DNA of 64,000 nt, from the NCBI GenBank assembly GCA_947497985.1, contig CANMIX010000004.1, forward strand, positions 1-64,000, read 5' to 3'. Of the stretch, positions 55,320 to 64,000 are shown in pieces. The stretch comes from an uncultured Paracoccaceae bacterium (GTDB taxonomy: Bacteria > Pseudomonadota > Alphaproteobacteria > Rhodobacterales > Rhodobacteraceae). Position 1 is the stretch's first letter; each line of letters begins with the position of its first letter. Both the position numbers and the translations under genes were made by a program. The notes beneath the pieces were generated by a model, which was not told where the DNA came from, did no database searches, and saw only the letters and a program-made list of their open reading frames with translations.

Positions 55320-56276
55320 ATGAGCGGTTTACTGGCGCTTTTGGATGATGTTGCAGCAATTGCAAAGGTGGCTGCGGCCTCGGTGGATGATATTGCGACC
55401 CAGACCGCCAAGGCAGGCTCCAAGGCGGCGGGGATTGTGATCGACGATGCTGCGGTCACGCCGAAATATGTCACCGGATTTGCGCCTGCGCGCGAATTGC
55501 CGATGATCTGGCGCATCGCACGGGGGTCATTGATCAACAAACTGGTGTTCCTGCTGCCGGTGGCCTTGCTGATGTCACTTTATGCGCCGTGGCTTGTGGC
55601 GCCTTTGTTGATCCTGGGCGGCTGTTATCTGAGCTTTGAAGGGGCGGAAAAGATCGTCCATGTTCTGATGCCTCATGACGACCATTCCGGCGGACCGGAC
55701 GGCAGCCACGATGTCGGTGATAAAGCGCATCTGGAAGAGCAGCGCGTCAAAGGAGCGATCAAAACCGATTTCATCCTGTCGGCCGAGATCATGACCATCG
55801 CGCTGGCAACCATTGAATCCGACGTTCTGTGGTTGCAGGCCGTGACCCTGGCCGTCGTTGGGATCGTGATCACCATTGCCGTCTATGGTGTGGTGGCGAT
55901 TATCGTAAAGATGGACGACCTTGGCATGTGGATGGCGCGGGTCAGCCCAATTAACGCCTTGCGGGCCTTGGGGCGGGGCATTGTGTTTATCATGCCGTGG
56001 TTCTTGAAATTTCTGACCATCGTCGGCACCGCGGCCATGCTGTGGGTTGGTGGGTCGATCATCGTGCACTCGGCGCATCAAATGGGCTGGCATATGCCCG
56101 AAGACACCATTCACGGCTGGGCCCACGCCATCGGTCATGGCGACGCGGCCACGGAATGGATCGTCAAGGCGGTTGTCGATGGTATCTTGGGCTTCTTGAT
56201 TGGTCTGGCGTTGATCCCCATCGTCACCAAAGTGTTGATGCCTTTGATCGGTGGCGGCAAGGCCGACGCCCATTAA
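55320..56276 (+). CDS. DUF808 (YedI-like) inner-membrane protein
   Basis: 318-residue protein of the DUF808 family: N-terminal amphipathic GLLALLDDVAAIAKVAAASV, then at least six membrane segments (for example LINKLVFLLPVALLMSLYA, IMTIALATIESDVLWLQA, LTLAVVGIVITIAVYGVVA, GIVFIMPWFLKFLTIVGTA). Function unknown; YedI is annotated only as a membrane protein. ATG at 55320 follows AAGGA. Divergent from gap across the operator cluster. Confidence 0.9.
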   Translation: MSGLLALLDDVAAIAKVAAASVDDIATQTAKAGSKAAGIVIDDAAVTPKYVTGFAPARELPMIWRIARGSLINKLVFLLPVALLMSLYAPWLVAPLLILGGCYLSFEGAEKIVHVLMPHDDHSGGPDGSHDVGDKAHLEEQRVKGAIKTDFILSAEIMTIALATIESDVLWLQAVTLAVVGIVITIAVYGVVAIIVKMDDLGMWMARVSPINALRALGRGIVFIMPWFLKFLTIVGTAAMLWVGGSIIVHSAHQMGWHMPEDTIHGWAHAIGHGDAATEWIVKAVVDGILGFLIGLALIPIVTKVLMPLIGGGKADAH

Positions 56277-56301
56277 GTCTACGCAATAAGTTCTGCCAAT
56301 A

Positions 56302-56335
56302 AAAAAGCCGCCCTCACAATCTGGGCGGCTTTTTC
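56302..56335 (+). terminator. intrinsic terminator of the DUF808 gene
   Basis: AAAAGCCGCCC-9-base loop-GGGCGGCTTTTT, with five A-T pairs extending the stem, 25 bases after the stop. Confidence 0.85.
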
Positions 56336-56550
56336 CATTTTACCTACATTGCGCAGGCCGGTTTCAGGTTTTGTCCACATCATGCCTGGCTGGCGGCTGG
56401 GTCGCTGTCTGGCTGAAGGGCAGGATAGGCCTGGCGGAAGCTGGGATCTATCGCGCTGTCTGGCTTGAGAGCTGCCATTGCGTTGGCTTGGGTGAGGCGT
56501 ATCAGAACCTTATGAAAACGGTGCTGCGGATGCGGCAATGTAAGTATTGC

Positions 56551-57036
56551 TTACTCGGCCGCGTCAGCGGACTCCGCATTCAACGCACCATAGTTTTGCG
56601 CACCAATTGAATCGTGCAGACCGATCTGGGTCTCCAGGAAATCGATATGGCCCTGTTCGTCCAGGATCAGGTCGTCAAACAGCTTCATGGACGCGTAATC
56701 GCCAACACTGTCGCAGTATTTGCGCGCTTCGCTATAGAGCGCGACGGCTTCCATTTCTGCTTCCAGATCGCAGGTGAGCGTTTCACGAACGTCCTCGCCG
56801 ATGCGCAGCGGATCAAGCGTTTGAAGGTTCGGATGACCTTCAAGAAACAAGATACGGTCGATGAGTTTGTCTGCGTGCTCCATCTCTTCGATAGATTCTT
56901 CACGCATCTTCTTGGCCAATTTGCCAAGGCCCCAATCTGCTTGCAGGCGGTAATGCAGCCAAAACTGGCTCACTGCCGTAAGCTCAACCCGCAGAGCTTT
57001 ATTGAGGTATTCGATGACTTTTTTGTCGCCCTTCAT
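56551..57036 (-). CDS. bfr: bacterioferritin
   Basis: Iron-storage nanocage subunit binding heme between pairs of monomers. The 161-residue product has the ferroxidase ligands in the four-helix bundle ([55 protein letters not shown]) and the heme-axial methionine position in [14 protein letters not shown] (M52 equivalent). The second ATG (57036), which follows AAGGGA by 9 bases, is chosen over 57045, giving the standard MKGDKK start. It overlaps bfd by 38 bases. Confidence 0.95.
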   Translation of the reverse strand: MKGDKKVIEYLNKALRVELTAVSQFWLHYRLQADWGLGKLAKKMREESIEEMEHADKLIDRILFLEGHPNLQTLDPLRIGEDVRETLTCDLEAEMEAVALYSEARKYCDSVGDYASMKLFDDLILDEQGHIDFLETQIGLHDSIGAQNYGALNAESADAAE

Positions 57037-57280
57037 GGTTGCCATTCCCTTGTGACACAGCTTCCTTCATGCCGCGAAGTATCGCAGGCACCTCAAGCTT
57101 GTCACTTTTACGCATGGTTGACACGAATAATTTCATGCAACCGCCGCAGTCGGGGGTCTTACCAAGGGCGCGATAGATTTTACCGGGTGTGATGATCGTG
57201 TCAGGGTCAGCGGCGCGCATCCAACCAATTGCGGTGTGGATGTCTTTGCTGGATATGGTCTGGCAACTGCAAACGATCAT
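56999..57280 (-). CDS. bfd: bacterioferritin-associated ferredoxin
   Basis: 93-residue [2Fe-2S] protein that delivers electrons to bacterioferritin to mobilise iron. The four ligand cysteines are present: [10 protein letters not shown] and [11 protein letters not shown]. The tail after residue 70 ([17 protein letters not shown]) is longer than in E. coli Bfd. It precedes and overlaps bfr, so the storage protein and its reductant partner are co-expressed. Confidence 0.93.
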   Translation of the reverse strand: MIVCSCQTISSKDIHTAIGWMRAADPDTIITPGKIYRALGKTPDCGGCMKLFVSTMRKSDKLEVPAILRGMKEAVSQGNGNHEGRQKSHRIPQ

Positions 57281-57756
57281 GGGTGTCTCTATCTAACGCC
57301 CTTGCGATATTGCCTTTTTCACGCTGCAGGTCAATTCCGACTAAAAGAATAGGGAAACAATTCCCTGTATTTTTGTCAGGAAACGCGTTTGAGCAAACTA
57401 TTTCCCATGAAAAATGTCAGAAATACAGTTACTTAACGCAATGGGTGTGCGGTAATGTCGCACCCTTTCGTGGCTGATGAAATTCCTAGCAAAGGTGATT
57501 TGAGCCGGAAATCCGTTCCCCAGTTTAGACTCAATCCAAGTAAGCGGAGGGTGTCGGTTTGCTTAAGACCGTCCCGACGGACAGCACGGTAAAGCGAGCC
57601 TGAAGGAAACGTGATTTCCTATGTGATGAGTTTCCATAGATTTTAGAGGCGCTCGTTTGAGCCGCAAACTCCTGTGCGCGACAGGGATAATGTCGGCGAG
57701 ACGGCCGGGCGCACGCCTGTTTTATTTGACGCATGACGCGCCCGAAAGGTCACACT
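57281..57756. other. intergenic region between bfd and DUF3179 genes
   Basis: 476 bases with no supported gene; divergent promoters of the bfd-bfr operon and the DUF3179 gene. I looked for Irr and RirA type iron boxes and found none that is convincing. Confidence 0.5.
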
Positions 57757-59142
57757 ATGTCGATTGCACGACGCTCTGTTTCCCGCTCGCTTTTCCTTGG
57801 GGCCCTTGTTGGTCTCTCCGTAACATGGTCGCAAACGGCCGAGGCACAAGCCACCACCGCTTTGCCGGAGTATGTCATTGCCGAATACGGCACCCCGCCC
57901 GCCGTGCCCTCTGGTGCCTATTCCCGTGACTTGAAAAAAGCGGTCCAAGTCGCGCTGGTGGACAGTGTTGCCAGCTCCAGCTGGGGACCCGATCAGATTA
58001 ACGCGTTGATCACAATCACGGAATCCAAGGACCCTCGTGTGGCCTGGGTGATCGCGGATTTGATGCGCTTTGTGTCAAACGGTCAATTGTCGGCCATCCT
58101 GACAGAAACCGCAGCCGGCCTGCTGGGGATTGACACGCCACGGTTCAATGAATGGGGCGTGGTCACCGATCACCTTATTGCCTGGGACATCCCGGAACCT
58201 CCTGGTTACCTCAAGGCCAAGCGCGGCATCTTTACCTCGGTCGTGCCGGGCTGGGACAAGATATTTGTCAAAGGCGACATTGATTGGCGTCATGTGTCCT
58301 GGGGCGGGGTTCTGATTGATGATCGCCCCTATGACACCACGGACGAGGTCTGTAACTGCATTCCAGCAGCCGACAATCCCGAAGTGGAAACCGCGGCTGA
58401 GGCCACGTGGCTAGAGGACAGCGATGTTGTTTTTGGGGTCGAGGTCAACGGCGAAGCACGTGCCTATCCGCGTCAGATCATGGAAGTGCGCGAAATGGTG
58501 AACGACACGCTGGGCGGGCGGGATCTTGGCATTCCCTATTGCACCCTATGTGGCGCCGCACAGGCCTATTTCACTGATGAGCTGGGCGGGGGGACCAAAC
58601 GTCCGATCCTGCGCACGTCGGGTCTGCTGATCCGGTCGAACAAGGTGATGTATGATGTGAACAGCTTTTCTGTCTTTGACACGTTTTTGGGCACTGCCGT
58701 CACCGGCCCCTTGGCCCGTAAAGGGGTTGCATTGAAACAGGCCGGCGTTGTCACAACCACGTGGGGTGACTGGAAAAAAGCCCACCCCGAGACCACGGTT
58801 CTGGTCGAAGATCTCGCGCTTGGTCGCGATTTCGATTTCCGCAATGGACGTGATGCAGATGGCCCGATTTTCCCGATCGGCGATGTAGATCCGCGCCTGC
58901 CGGTCCATGAAGATGTGATTGGTATTATTGCCGCCTCCGGCACGCCCATTGCCTTCCAACGGTCGAAAGCGATTGCAGCGCTGAGCCGTGGTCAGGAGAT
59001 CGCATTTGAAAACATCCGCCTGACCTTGGACGGTGGCGGTGTCAAAGCCGTTTCAACCGACGGGTCCGACCTGGGCAGCCATCAGGCGTTCTGGTTTGCT
59101 TGGTCTCAGTTCCACCCGGAAACAGTATTGTGGCAGGGGTGA
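57757..59142 (+). CDS. DUF3179 exported protein
   Basis: 461-residue exported protein of the DUF3179 family. A Sec signal peptide (SRSLFLGALVGLSVTWSQTA, cleaved near AEA) precedes a mature domain containing the family cysteine pair IPYCTLCGAAQAYF, plus a second pair VCNCIPAADN. The paired cysteines suggest metal or redox chemistry, but the function is unknown. The ATG at 57757 follows AAAGG; an earlier ATG at 57733 is weaker. Confidence 0.82.
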   Translation: MSIARRSVSRSLFLGALVGLSVTWSQTAEAQATTALPEYVIAEYGTPPAVPSGAYSRDLKKAVQVALVDSVASSSWGPDQINALITITESKDPRVAWVIADLMRFVSNGQLSAILTETAAGLLGIDTPRFNEWGVVTDHLIAWDIPEPPGYLKAKRGIFTSVVPGWDKIFVKGDIDWRHVSWGGVLIDDRPYDTTDEVCNCIPAADNPEVETAAEATWLEDSDVVFGVEVNGEARAYPRQIMEVREMVNDTLGGRDLGIPYCTLCGAAQAYFTDELGGGTKRPILRTSGLLIRSNKVMYDVNSFSVFDTFLGTAVTGPLARKGVALKQAGVVTTTWGDWKKAHPETTVLVEDLALGRDFDFRNGRDADGPIFPIGDVDPRLPVHEDVIGIIAASGTPIAFQRSKAIAALSRGQEIAFENIRLTLDGGGVKAVSTDGSDLGSHQAFWFAWSQFHPETVLWQG

Positions 59143-59161
59143 AGTATTTCACTCCAACACG

Positions 59162-59192
59162 AAAAGGACGCCTTCTATGGCGTCCTTTTTTC
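59162..59192 (+). terminator. intrinsic terminator of the DUF3179 gene
   Basis: AAAAGGACGCC-TTCTAT-GGCGTCCTTTT followed by TT, 20 bases after the stop. Confidence 0.85.
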
Positions 59193-59217
59193 GAGCGATG
59201 AAGCGAGACAATGCCCG

Positions 59218-59694
59218 CTAGGTTCGTGTTCCGTCCGTGAAAAACGCGGTTGGAGTTGAGAGACGCGCGCCCAGCCAAAACAACGCGCTGAAACACAAAC
59301 CAAAACCGACACCTATCGGCAAAGCCTCGGGTTCGAATTCCATCGCATATTTAAAAAATAGATATCCAACTAAACCGCCAGAAGTCAGAGCGCAGACCCA
59401 TCCGGCATAACCGATTTTAAGAGCCCATAGCGCAATTGGCATCGCAATAAGAAGACAGGGAATGCTGCCGATGAATGATAAAAGCATTAGCGAGGCTAAT
59501 TGACTGAGAAGGTCAGATAAGGTGGCCAAACCCGTCCAGTTTAAAAGTGTCGACAGTGCAAATGCGAAGAAACTGATGCACATCTGGACAAGCAAGCAAA
59601 GTCCCATGCCGGACGATACGGCCTCCCTCTTAACAGCACGCGGGACCGAACGCGAGGTTCGAAATGCTGGCCAGTTCCTTAAAATCGACATCAT
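59218..59694 (-). CDS. integral membrane protein of unknown function
   Basis: 158-residue product with four predicted membrane segments (LLVQMCISFFAFALSTLL, LASLMLLSFIGSIPCLLIA, WVCALTSGGLVGYLFF, GVGFGLCFSALFWLGARL) and a basic N-terminus. No family recognised. Codon composition is AT-richer than neighbours, which could mark a foreign or fast-evolving gene. Between convergent DUF3179 and tkt terminators, so an independent unit. Confidence 0.6.
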   Translation of the reverse strand: MMSILRNWPAFRTSRSVPRAVKREAVSSGMGLCLLVQMCISFFAFALSTLLNWTGLATLSDLLSQLASLMLLSFIGSIPCLLIAMPIALWALKIGYAGWVCALTSGGLVGYLFFKYAMEFEPEALPIGVGFGLCFSALFWLGARLSTPTAFFTDGTRT

Positions 59695-59766
59695 GAAATA
59701 TCCTATTATTCAGAGTAGGATACCAAAATCCGCGTCTTTGGCTGTAACTTTGATCACTGCGCAGCA

Positions 59767-59797
59767 TAAAAAAGGGCACCTCGATTGAGGCGCCCTT
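59767..59797 (-). terminator. intrinsic terminator of tkt
   Basis: On the minus strand AAGGGC-G-CCTC-AATC-GAGG-T-GCCCTT, followed by TTTTATG, about 30 bases after the tkt stop. Confidence 0.8.
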
Positions 59798-59823
59798 CTT
59801 CGATTTAGCATGTGATTGGCGAT

Positions 59824-61845
59824 TTACCCCAGCAGGGCTTTGGCCTTGGCCACTGTTGCATCGGCGGTGATGCCGAATTTTTCGAACAACTCACCTGCCG
59901 GAGCAGAGGCACCAAAGGACGCCATGCCGACAAAATCGGCTTTCTTCTCTTGGCCGCGTTCCCCCATCAACAGGCGATCCCAGCCACCGTCACGGACAGC
60001 GGCTTCGATGCCAACGCGTACGGCGCCTGCGGGCAGGACCTTGCGGCGGTAGGCTTCGTCTTGTTCAAGGAACAGCTCCATACAGGGCATGGAGACCACG
60101 CGGGTGCCGATGCCTTCGGCTTCCAGCTTGGCTTTGGCGTCCATCGCCAGCGAAACTTCGGAACCGGTGGCGATCAGGATGACCTGACGTTTGCCCTCGG
60201 CATCTGCCAGAACATAACCACCTTGGGCGGTCAGGTTGTTCATCTTGTGCTCGGTCCGAACAGTCGGCAGGCCCTGACGGGTCAGCGCCATGACTGACGG
60301 TGTCTCTTTGGACGACAGCGCGATTTCCCAGGCTTCCGCAGTTTCCACCGCATCCGCTGGGCGGAAGGTGTAGCTGTTCGGGGTCGCGCGGCAGATTGCC
60401 AGATGTTCAACCGGCTGGTGGGTCGGGCCATCTTCGCCAACACCGATGGAATCGTGGGTCATCACAAAAACAGTCGGTAGTTTCGACAGGGCCGCCAGAC
60501 GCATGGCCGGGCGCGCATAGTCGGTGAAGCAGAAGAAGGTGCCACCATAGGGGCGCATGCCACCATGCAGCGTCATGCCGTTCATCGCAGCCGCCATACC
60601 GTGTTCACGGATACCCCAATAGACGTAACGCCCCTTGCGGTTATCTGTGTCAAACATGCCGAGATCATCGGTTTTGGTGTTGTTAGAGCCTGTAAGGTCG
60701 GCAGAGCCGCCAACAGTTTCGGGCAGCACTGGGTTGATCACAGCCAGCGCCATTTCGGACGCTTTACGGGTTGCGACCTTGGGCTGCTCTTCGGAAACCT
60801 GTTTCTTCAGGGCGCGCACAACGGAGGCGAGCTTCTTGGGTGCTTCCAGTGCATAGGCGCGGTTGAAGCGGTCCTGCTTCTGGCTGGACACTTCGGCAAA
60901 ACGTGCTTCCCATGCAGCGCGGTCTGCGCCGCCACGGGTGCCGATGGCTTCCCATGCGGATTTGACGTCTGCCGGAACCTCGAACGCTTCCAGCGGGCAA
61001 CCATAGGCTTCCTTGGCGGCGATCAGTTGTTCAGCATCTGTCAGCGCGCCGTGACCTTTAGAGGTATCCTGTGCTGCGTGACCCAGGGCGATATGGGTTT
61101 TGCAGGCGATCATCGACGGTTTCTTGGTCTTCTTGGCTGCAGTTATCGCTTCGTCGATGGCTACGGGATCGTGGCCGTCGATTTCTTGCACATGCCAACC
61201 CGACGCTTTGAAGCGTTGGATCTGGTTGGTGCGGTCAGACAGGTCTACTGTGCCGTCGATGGTGATGTTGTTGTCATCCCACAGAACAACCAGCTTGCCC
61301 AATTGGTGGCGGCCAGCGATGCCGATGGCCTCTTGGCTGATGCCTTCCATCAGGCAACCGTCGCCGGCAATCACATAAGTATAGTGATCAACGATCTTTT
61401 TGCCGTATTGAGCGCGCTGCATTTCTTCGGCCATGGCAAAACCCACGGCGTTGGAAATACCCTGACCCAGCGGACCGGTGGTGACTTCGACTGCGTCCAG
61501 CAGGAAGTTTTCCGGGTGGCCTGCGGTCAGCTGACCCATTTGGCGGAATTTCTTCACCTGATCCAATGTGACCTGCGCGTCGCCCATCAGATAGAGCAGC
61601 GAATAGATCAACATCGATCCGTGACCGGCGGACAGGATAAACCGGTCGCGATCTGGCCATTTTGGCGCGGTGACATCAAACTTCATATGCTTTTCAAAAA
61701 GCACGGTCGCGACATCGGCCATGCCAATTGGCATGCCAGAGTGGCCGGAATTGGCGGCAGCAACCGCATCGAGTGTCAGGCCACGAATGGCGGCGGCCTT
61801 GGACCAATGCTCGGGGTTTGCAGAGCGCAGGGCTGTCAGATCCAC
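59824..61845 (-). CDS. tkt: transketolase
   Basis: Thiamine-diphosphate enzyme moving two-carbon units in the pentose phosphate pathway (xylulose 5-phosphate to ribose 5-phosphate or erythrose 4-phosphate). The 673-residue product has the start [20 protein letters not shown], the [13 protein letters not shown] cofactor motif, [46 protein letters not shown] and the C-terminal [12 protein letters not shown]. Length is typical. Divergent from the coiled-coil/zapA operon. Confidence 0.96.
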   Translation of the reverse strand: MDLTALRSANPEHWSKAAAIRGLTLDAVAAANSGHSGMPIGMADVATVLFEKHMKFDVTAPKWPDRDRFILSAGHGSMLIYSLLYLMGDAQVTLDQVKKFRQMGQLTAGHPENFLLDAVEVTTGPLGQGISNAVGFAMAEEMQRAQYGKKIVDHYTYVIAGDGCLMEGISQEAIGIAGRHQLGKLVVLWDDNNITIDGTVDLSDRTNQIQRFKASGWHVQEIDGHDPVAIDEAITAAKKTKKPSMIACKTHIALGHAAQDTSKGHGALTDAEQLIAAKEAYGCPLEAFEVPADVKSAWEAIGTRGGADRAAWEARFAEVSSQKQDRFNRAYALEAPKKLASVVRALKKQVSEEQPKVATRKASEMALAVINPVLPETVGGSADLTGSNNTKTDDLGMFDTDNRKGRYVYWGIREHGMAAAMNGMTLHGGMRPYGGTFFCFTDYARPAMRLAALSKLPTVFVMTHDSIGVGEDGPTHQPVEHLAICRATPNSYTFRPADAVETAEAWEIALSSKETPSVMALTRQGLPTVRTEHKMNNLTAQGGYVLADAEGKRQVILIATGSEVSLAMDAKAKLEAEGIGTRVVSMPCMELFLEQDEAYRRKVLPAGAVRVGIEAAVRDGGWDRLLMGERGQEKKADFVGMASFGASAPAGELFEKFGITADATVAKAKALLG

Positions 61846-62152
61846 TGGAGTTTTCCTTTGGCTTTATCAGGCGGATGAAAGGCTGAATAACAGTCATACG
61901 ACAAAGTGCAAGCGGCGTGAGGGTGCAAATCCGCTATTCCTTGAGCTTAGACCTGCAACCGCTTGAAAGGACAGGGTGGCTCATTTACTCCTATGAGTGA
62001 ATACCGCCGCAAACGTTTGAACGTGGACTTGCGATTCGCGACGTCTGTGGCAAATATGATTAACCAGAAGGCTGTAAAGCAGTGACCACCGGACCTGTGA
62101 ATGGGCAGGGACATTTGCCAAAAGCGTCACAGAAACAGGCATAGGGACAGGC
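61846..62152. other. divergent intergenic region, tkt / coiled-coil gene
   Basis: 307 bases. It contains an imperfect inverted repeat, ATTTACTC-CTAT-GAGTGAAT (61983-62002), about midway, and no gene I can support. Confidence 0.4.
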
Positions 62153-63109
62153 ATGGAGCAGATAGAGGAATTGCAGGCACGCGTTCTGGCGGCGATGGAT
62201 CGGATCGCATCCGGGGTTGGCGTGCTGGAGGCGAGCCAACAAGCCGCAGCGGCTGCGGCCCCAAACGCTGAATTGGAGCAAGCGCTCGACGAAGAGCGCA
62301 CAGCCAATGCACAGTTGGAAGAACGTCTGCGCCTGTTGCGCGGCCGCTTGGATGAGCTGGAAACGCAAGCCGAAGCCGCACAAGGCAATGCGGGGGACGC
62401 AGAAACCATTGCGGCCCTTGAAGCCGAAGTACAGCTGTTGCGCAATGAGGTTGGCAATACAGCTGAACGCGACGCGTTGCGAATGGAAGTGGACCGGCTG
62501 AAGGGTGCGCTTGAAGGCGCCCAGAATGAGGCCGCGAGCGCCAAAGAACATTGTGAGATGATGGAGTCTGAAGTCGCGCGGCTCAAGTCTGAGCTGGAGA
62601 CTGCGCTTGTTGCAGCCGCACCCAGCGACGAGCCGGTGATCTCCGAGGTGGATTTTGCAGCGCTGGAAGCCGAACGTAATCGTTTGAAGGACGAGCTGGC
62701 TACCGCGACTGAAGCGGCAAGCGCAGCCGAAGCGCAAGTGGCTGACGCCAAAGCCGAAACGGCACAAGCACTGGCAGCTGCGCAAGATGCCCAAACTGCG
62801 GCAGCACAGGCCGCAGCGGCACCACAGCCTGTGCCGGTTGCGGATGATGAGACCCTCATCAAACTGGATCAAGAACTGACCAGCCTGCGCACGGCCAATG
62901 ATCAGCTGGTGGAATCCAACACCGCTTTGCGGCAAGCCAATGCCGAAGGGGTCGGCGATCCGGCTTTGATCAATGCGGCCCTGCAGGCCGAGGTCAATGG
63001 GTTGAAGGCCGCGAATGCAACGGACCGCGCCGAGATGGCGGCGGTGATTGCCCGTTTGGAGCCACTGTTGGCGAATGACCAGACCTTGCCACAGGGGGAG
63101 ACTGAGTGA
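62153..63109 (+). CDS. coiled-coil ZapA-partner protein (ZauP-like)
   Basis: 318-residue cytosolic protein, almost all heptad-repeat coiled coil rich in Ala/Glu (long LxxELExA stretches) with a short helical N-terminus (MEQIEELQARVLAAMDRIAS). It lies directly before zapA with an overlapping TGATG, the arrangement described for Caulobacter zauP and zapA, whose products act together on the Z-ring. The assignment is based on context and architecture; sequence identity cannot be assessed here. Confidence 0.75.
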   Translation: MEQIEELQARVLAAMDRIASGVGVLEASQQAAAAAAPNAELEQALDEERTANAQLEERLRLLRGRLDELETQAEAAQGNAGDAETIAALEAEVQLLRNEVGNTAERDALRMEVDRLKGALEGAQNEAASAKEHCEMMESEVARLKSELETALVAAAPSDEPVISEVDFAALEAERNRLKDELATATEAASAAEAQVADAKAETAQALAAAQDAQTAAAQAAAAPQPVPVADDETLIKLDQELTSLRTANDQLVESNTALRQANAEGVGDPALINAALQAEVNGLKAANATDRAEMAAVIARLEPLLANDQTLPQGETE

Positions 63110-63525
63110 TGCCCGAAGTTACAATTCATATCGGTGGACGCGGGTTCGAAGTGTCTTGTCAGGAAGGCGAGGAAAGCTATCTGCAGTCCGCCGCCAAAAT
63201 GCTGGACGACGAAGCCCAGGTTCTCGCGGATCAGATTGGCCGCATGCCAGAGGCGCGGATGCTGTTGATGGCGGGTCTGATGCTGGCCGATAAAACGGCG
63301 GCGGTGGAAGATCGCCTTGGCGCTGTCGAGGCCAAACTGGCCGAAAAAGACGCAGAGATCATGGCCAAGGATGCTGAATTGACGGCTTTGCGTGCGGCTC
63401 CAGCCCCGGAACCCGAACGTATCGAAGTGCCCGTTGTTCCCCCACAGGTTGGCGAAACACTTGCCGAATTGGCAGCGCGTGCCGAAAGCTTGGCACAAGA
63501 AATCGAAGAAAAAGCGGCGTCTTAG
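63109..63525 (+). CDS. zapA: cell division protein ZapA
   Basis: 138-residue Z-ring-associated protein that bundles FtsZ. N-terminal globular domain (VTIHIGGRGFEVSCQEGEE, YLQSAAKMLDDEAQVL) and a C-terminal coiled coil (about 65-100). The tail after the coiled coil is a Pro/Glu-rich extension (APAPEPERIEVPVVPP) and a final helix, longer than in E. coli ZapA. Start at 63109 (ATG, site GGGGAG) rather than the GTG at 63106. Overlaps the stop of the partner gene. Confidence 0.92.
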   Translation: MPEVTIHIGGRGFEVSCQEGEESYLQSAAKMLDDEAQVLADQIGRMPEARMLLMAGLMLADKTAAVEDRLGAVEAKLAEKDAEIMAKDAELTALRAAPAPEPERIEVPVVPPQVGETLAELAARAESLAQEIEEKAAS

Positions 63526-63873
63526 TGTAAGTCTCGTCGCGCGCGAGTCCGGGACCGTAATCTCGGGCTTGCAAGCGCACCGGAACCGGTGTGACGCCGT
63601 GTGATTGTGCGGATTTTCAGGATATATACATCGCTCAATTTCGCGCTTAGAGGGAATCGATGTATATATTCAGTATAGGTCGAATATCCTTATGCACGCT
63701 TGAATGTTTTGGAACGTTTTGAATTTTGAAACAATCGCGAACTTAGCTGAAAATTGTCCACCTTGGCCATCCAGTATCGTCTGGCTTAACCACCTTTGGT
63801 AAGAACATCTTTAAATTGTTTGGGCTCTGGAATAATAAATTAAGGGAACTTTAACGGCATTTGGGAATTCAAG
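63526..63873. other. 348-base region downstream of zapA
   Basis: In many bacteria 6S RNA lies immediately after zapA. Here 63526-63610 is GC-rich with several possible short stems (for example CACCGG-AA-CCGGTG at 63578-63591), but I cannot verify a 6S fold, so no RNA gene is called. 63622-63669 holds a perfect 12-bp inverted repeat. The remaining AT-rich stretch probably is the promoter region of the next gene. Confidence 0.4.
63622..63669. repeat. 12-bp perfect inverted repeat with 24-base spacer
   Basis: ATATATACATCG (63622-63633) and CGATGTATATAT (63658-63669) are exact reverse complements separated by 24 bases, 204 bases before the next start. It could be a long-arm hairpin in a transcript or two oppositely oriented protein sites. 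Confidence 0.6.
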
Positions 63874-64000
63874 ATGTTTGGAATTGCTATATTGGCGACG
63901 CTAGTCCTGGGTGGGGCAATTATCGCGCTTGATGACGATGACGACAATACGGTGGACGAAACGAACCCGACCGAAGAACCGGAACTGCGGGTAGAAGACG
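63874..64000 (+). CDS. start of an Asp-rich membrane-anchored or secreted protein, cut by window end
   Basis: The frame begins MFGIAILATLVLGGAIIAL, a single hydrophobic helix at the very N-terminus, immediately followed by a run of five Asp and an acidic Thr/Glu/Pro-rich stretch (NTVDETNPTEEPELRVED). GGGAATT precedes the ATG by 7 bases. Roseobacter-type RTX or cadherin-like surface proteins sometimes open like this, but only 42 residues are visible, so the identity is open. Confidence 0.6.
   Translation, partial: MFGIAILATLVLGGAIIALDDDDDNTVDETNPTEEPELRVED

Noticed and set aside
57281-57756. Iron-responsive box before bfd-bfr
   Set aside because: Only weak partial matches to Irr or RirA type sites.
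60565-61878. 437-codon open frame on the plus strand
   Set aside because: Antisense to tkt and without motifs; the transketolase frame is unmistakable.

Overview
The window is chromosomal DNA of an alphaproteobacterium, most likely a marine Rhodobacterales species of the Roseobacter group. Evidence: moderately high GC; PDH E1-beta and E2 that both carry lipoyl domains; a VPLPA-CTERM surface protein; a bactofilin/M23 peptidase pair; an alphaproteobacterial SOS box (GTTC-N7-GTTC) before uvrA; and a ZapA gene overlapped by a coiled-coil partner as in Caulobacter. I see no phage, insertion sequence, CRISPR array, rRNA or tRNA. Bases 1-170 are homopolymer runs that look like an assembly or sequencing artefact.

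Layout. 0.3-3 kb: cysE convergent with a chemoreceptor. 3.2-7.1 kb: pyruvate dehydrogenase operon pdhA-pdhB-(small secreted ORF)-pdhC, then ftsB. 8.1-10.5 kb: ammonium transporter fused to a chemoreceptor signalling domain, interrupted by one in-frame TAG. 10.9-13.3 kb: pgk divergent from two overlapping cyclophilin genes. 13.5-18.4 kb: VPLPA-CTERM protein, xylulokinase, large RTX protein. 18.8-20.6 kb: M23 peptidase and bactofilin. 20.8-26 kb: DUF455 protein, bcp, giant AsmA-like protein. 26-30.6 kb: membrane protein, VOC protein, HxlR regulator, queA, MFS, DUF924. 30.8-38 kb: lpd (E3), VWA protein, MFS, uvrA. 38-41 kb: small envelope proteins, TauD-type dioxygenase, Crp/Fnr regulator. 41-44.2 kb: valine catabolic operon. 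44.4-48.2 kb: two SPINDLY/OGT-like GT41 glycosyltransferases, the second frameshifted. 48.2-54 kb: L,D-transpeptidase, lipase-like hydrolase, mmsA/LysR, CBS protein, coaD. 54-57.3 kb: gap, DUF808, bfr-bfd. 57.7-64 kb: DUF3179, tkt, coiled-coil protein and zapA, and the start of an Asp-rich secreted or anchored protein.

How it fits together. Central carbon metabolism dominates: pgk, gap, tkt, PDH E1/E2 and the unlinked E3. An identical-arm 18-bp palindrome (TAGTTTA-N4-TAAACTA) lies just upstream of both pdhA and lpd, which suggests one regulator ties the E1/E2 operon to E3. A cluster of LacI-type half-sites lies between gap and the DUF808 gene, with a related site before pdhA. The valine pathway is split between the 41-44 kb operon and mmsA at 50 kb. 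Envelope and division functions (ftsB, zapA pair, bactofilin/M23, L,D-transpeptidase, AsmA-like) are interspersed.

Most worth a second look: the Amt-chemoreceptor fusion and its amber codon, the shared PDH palindrome, the unlisted 52-residue secreted ORF between pdhB and pdhC, the tandem GT41 enzymes, and the long inverted repeat downstream of zapA.
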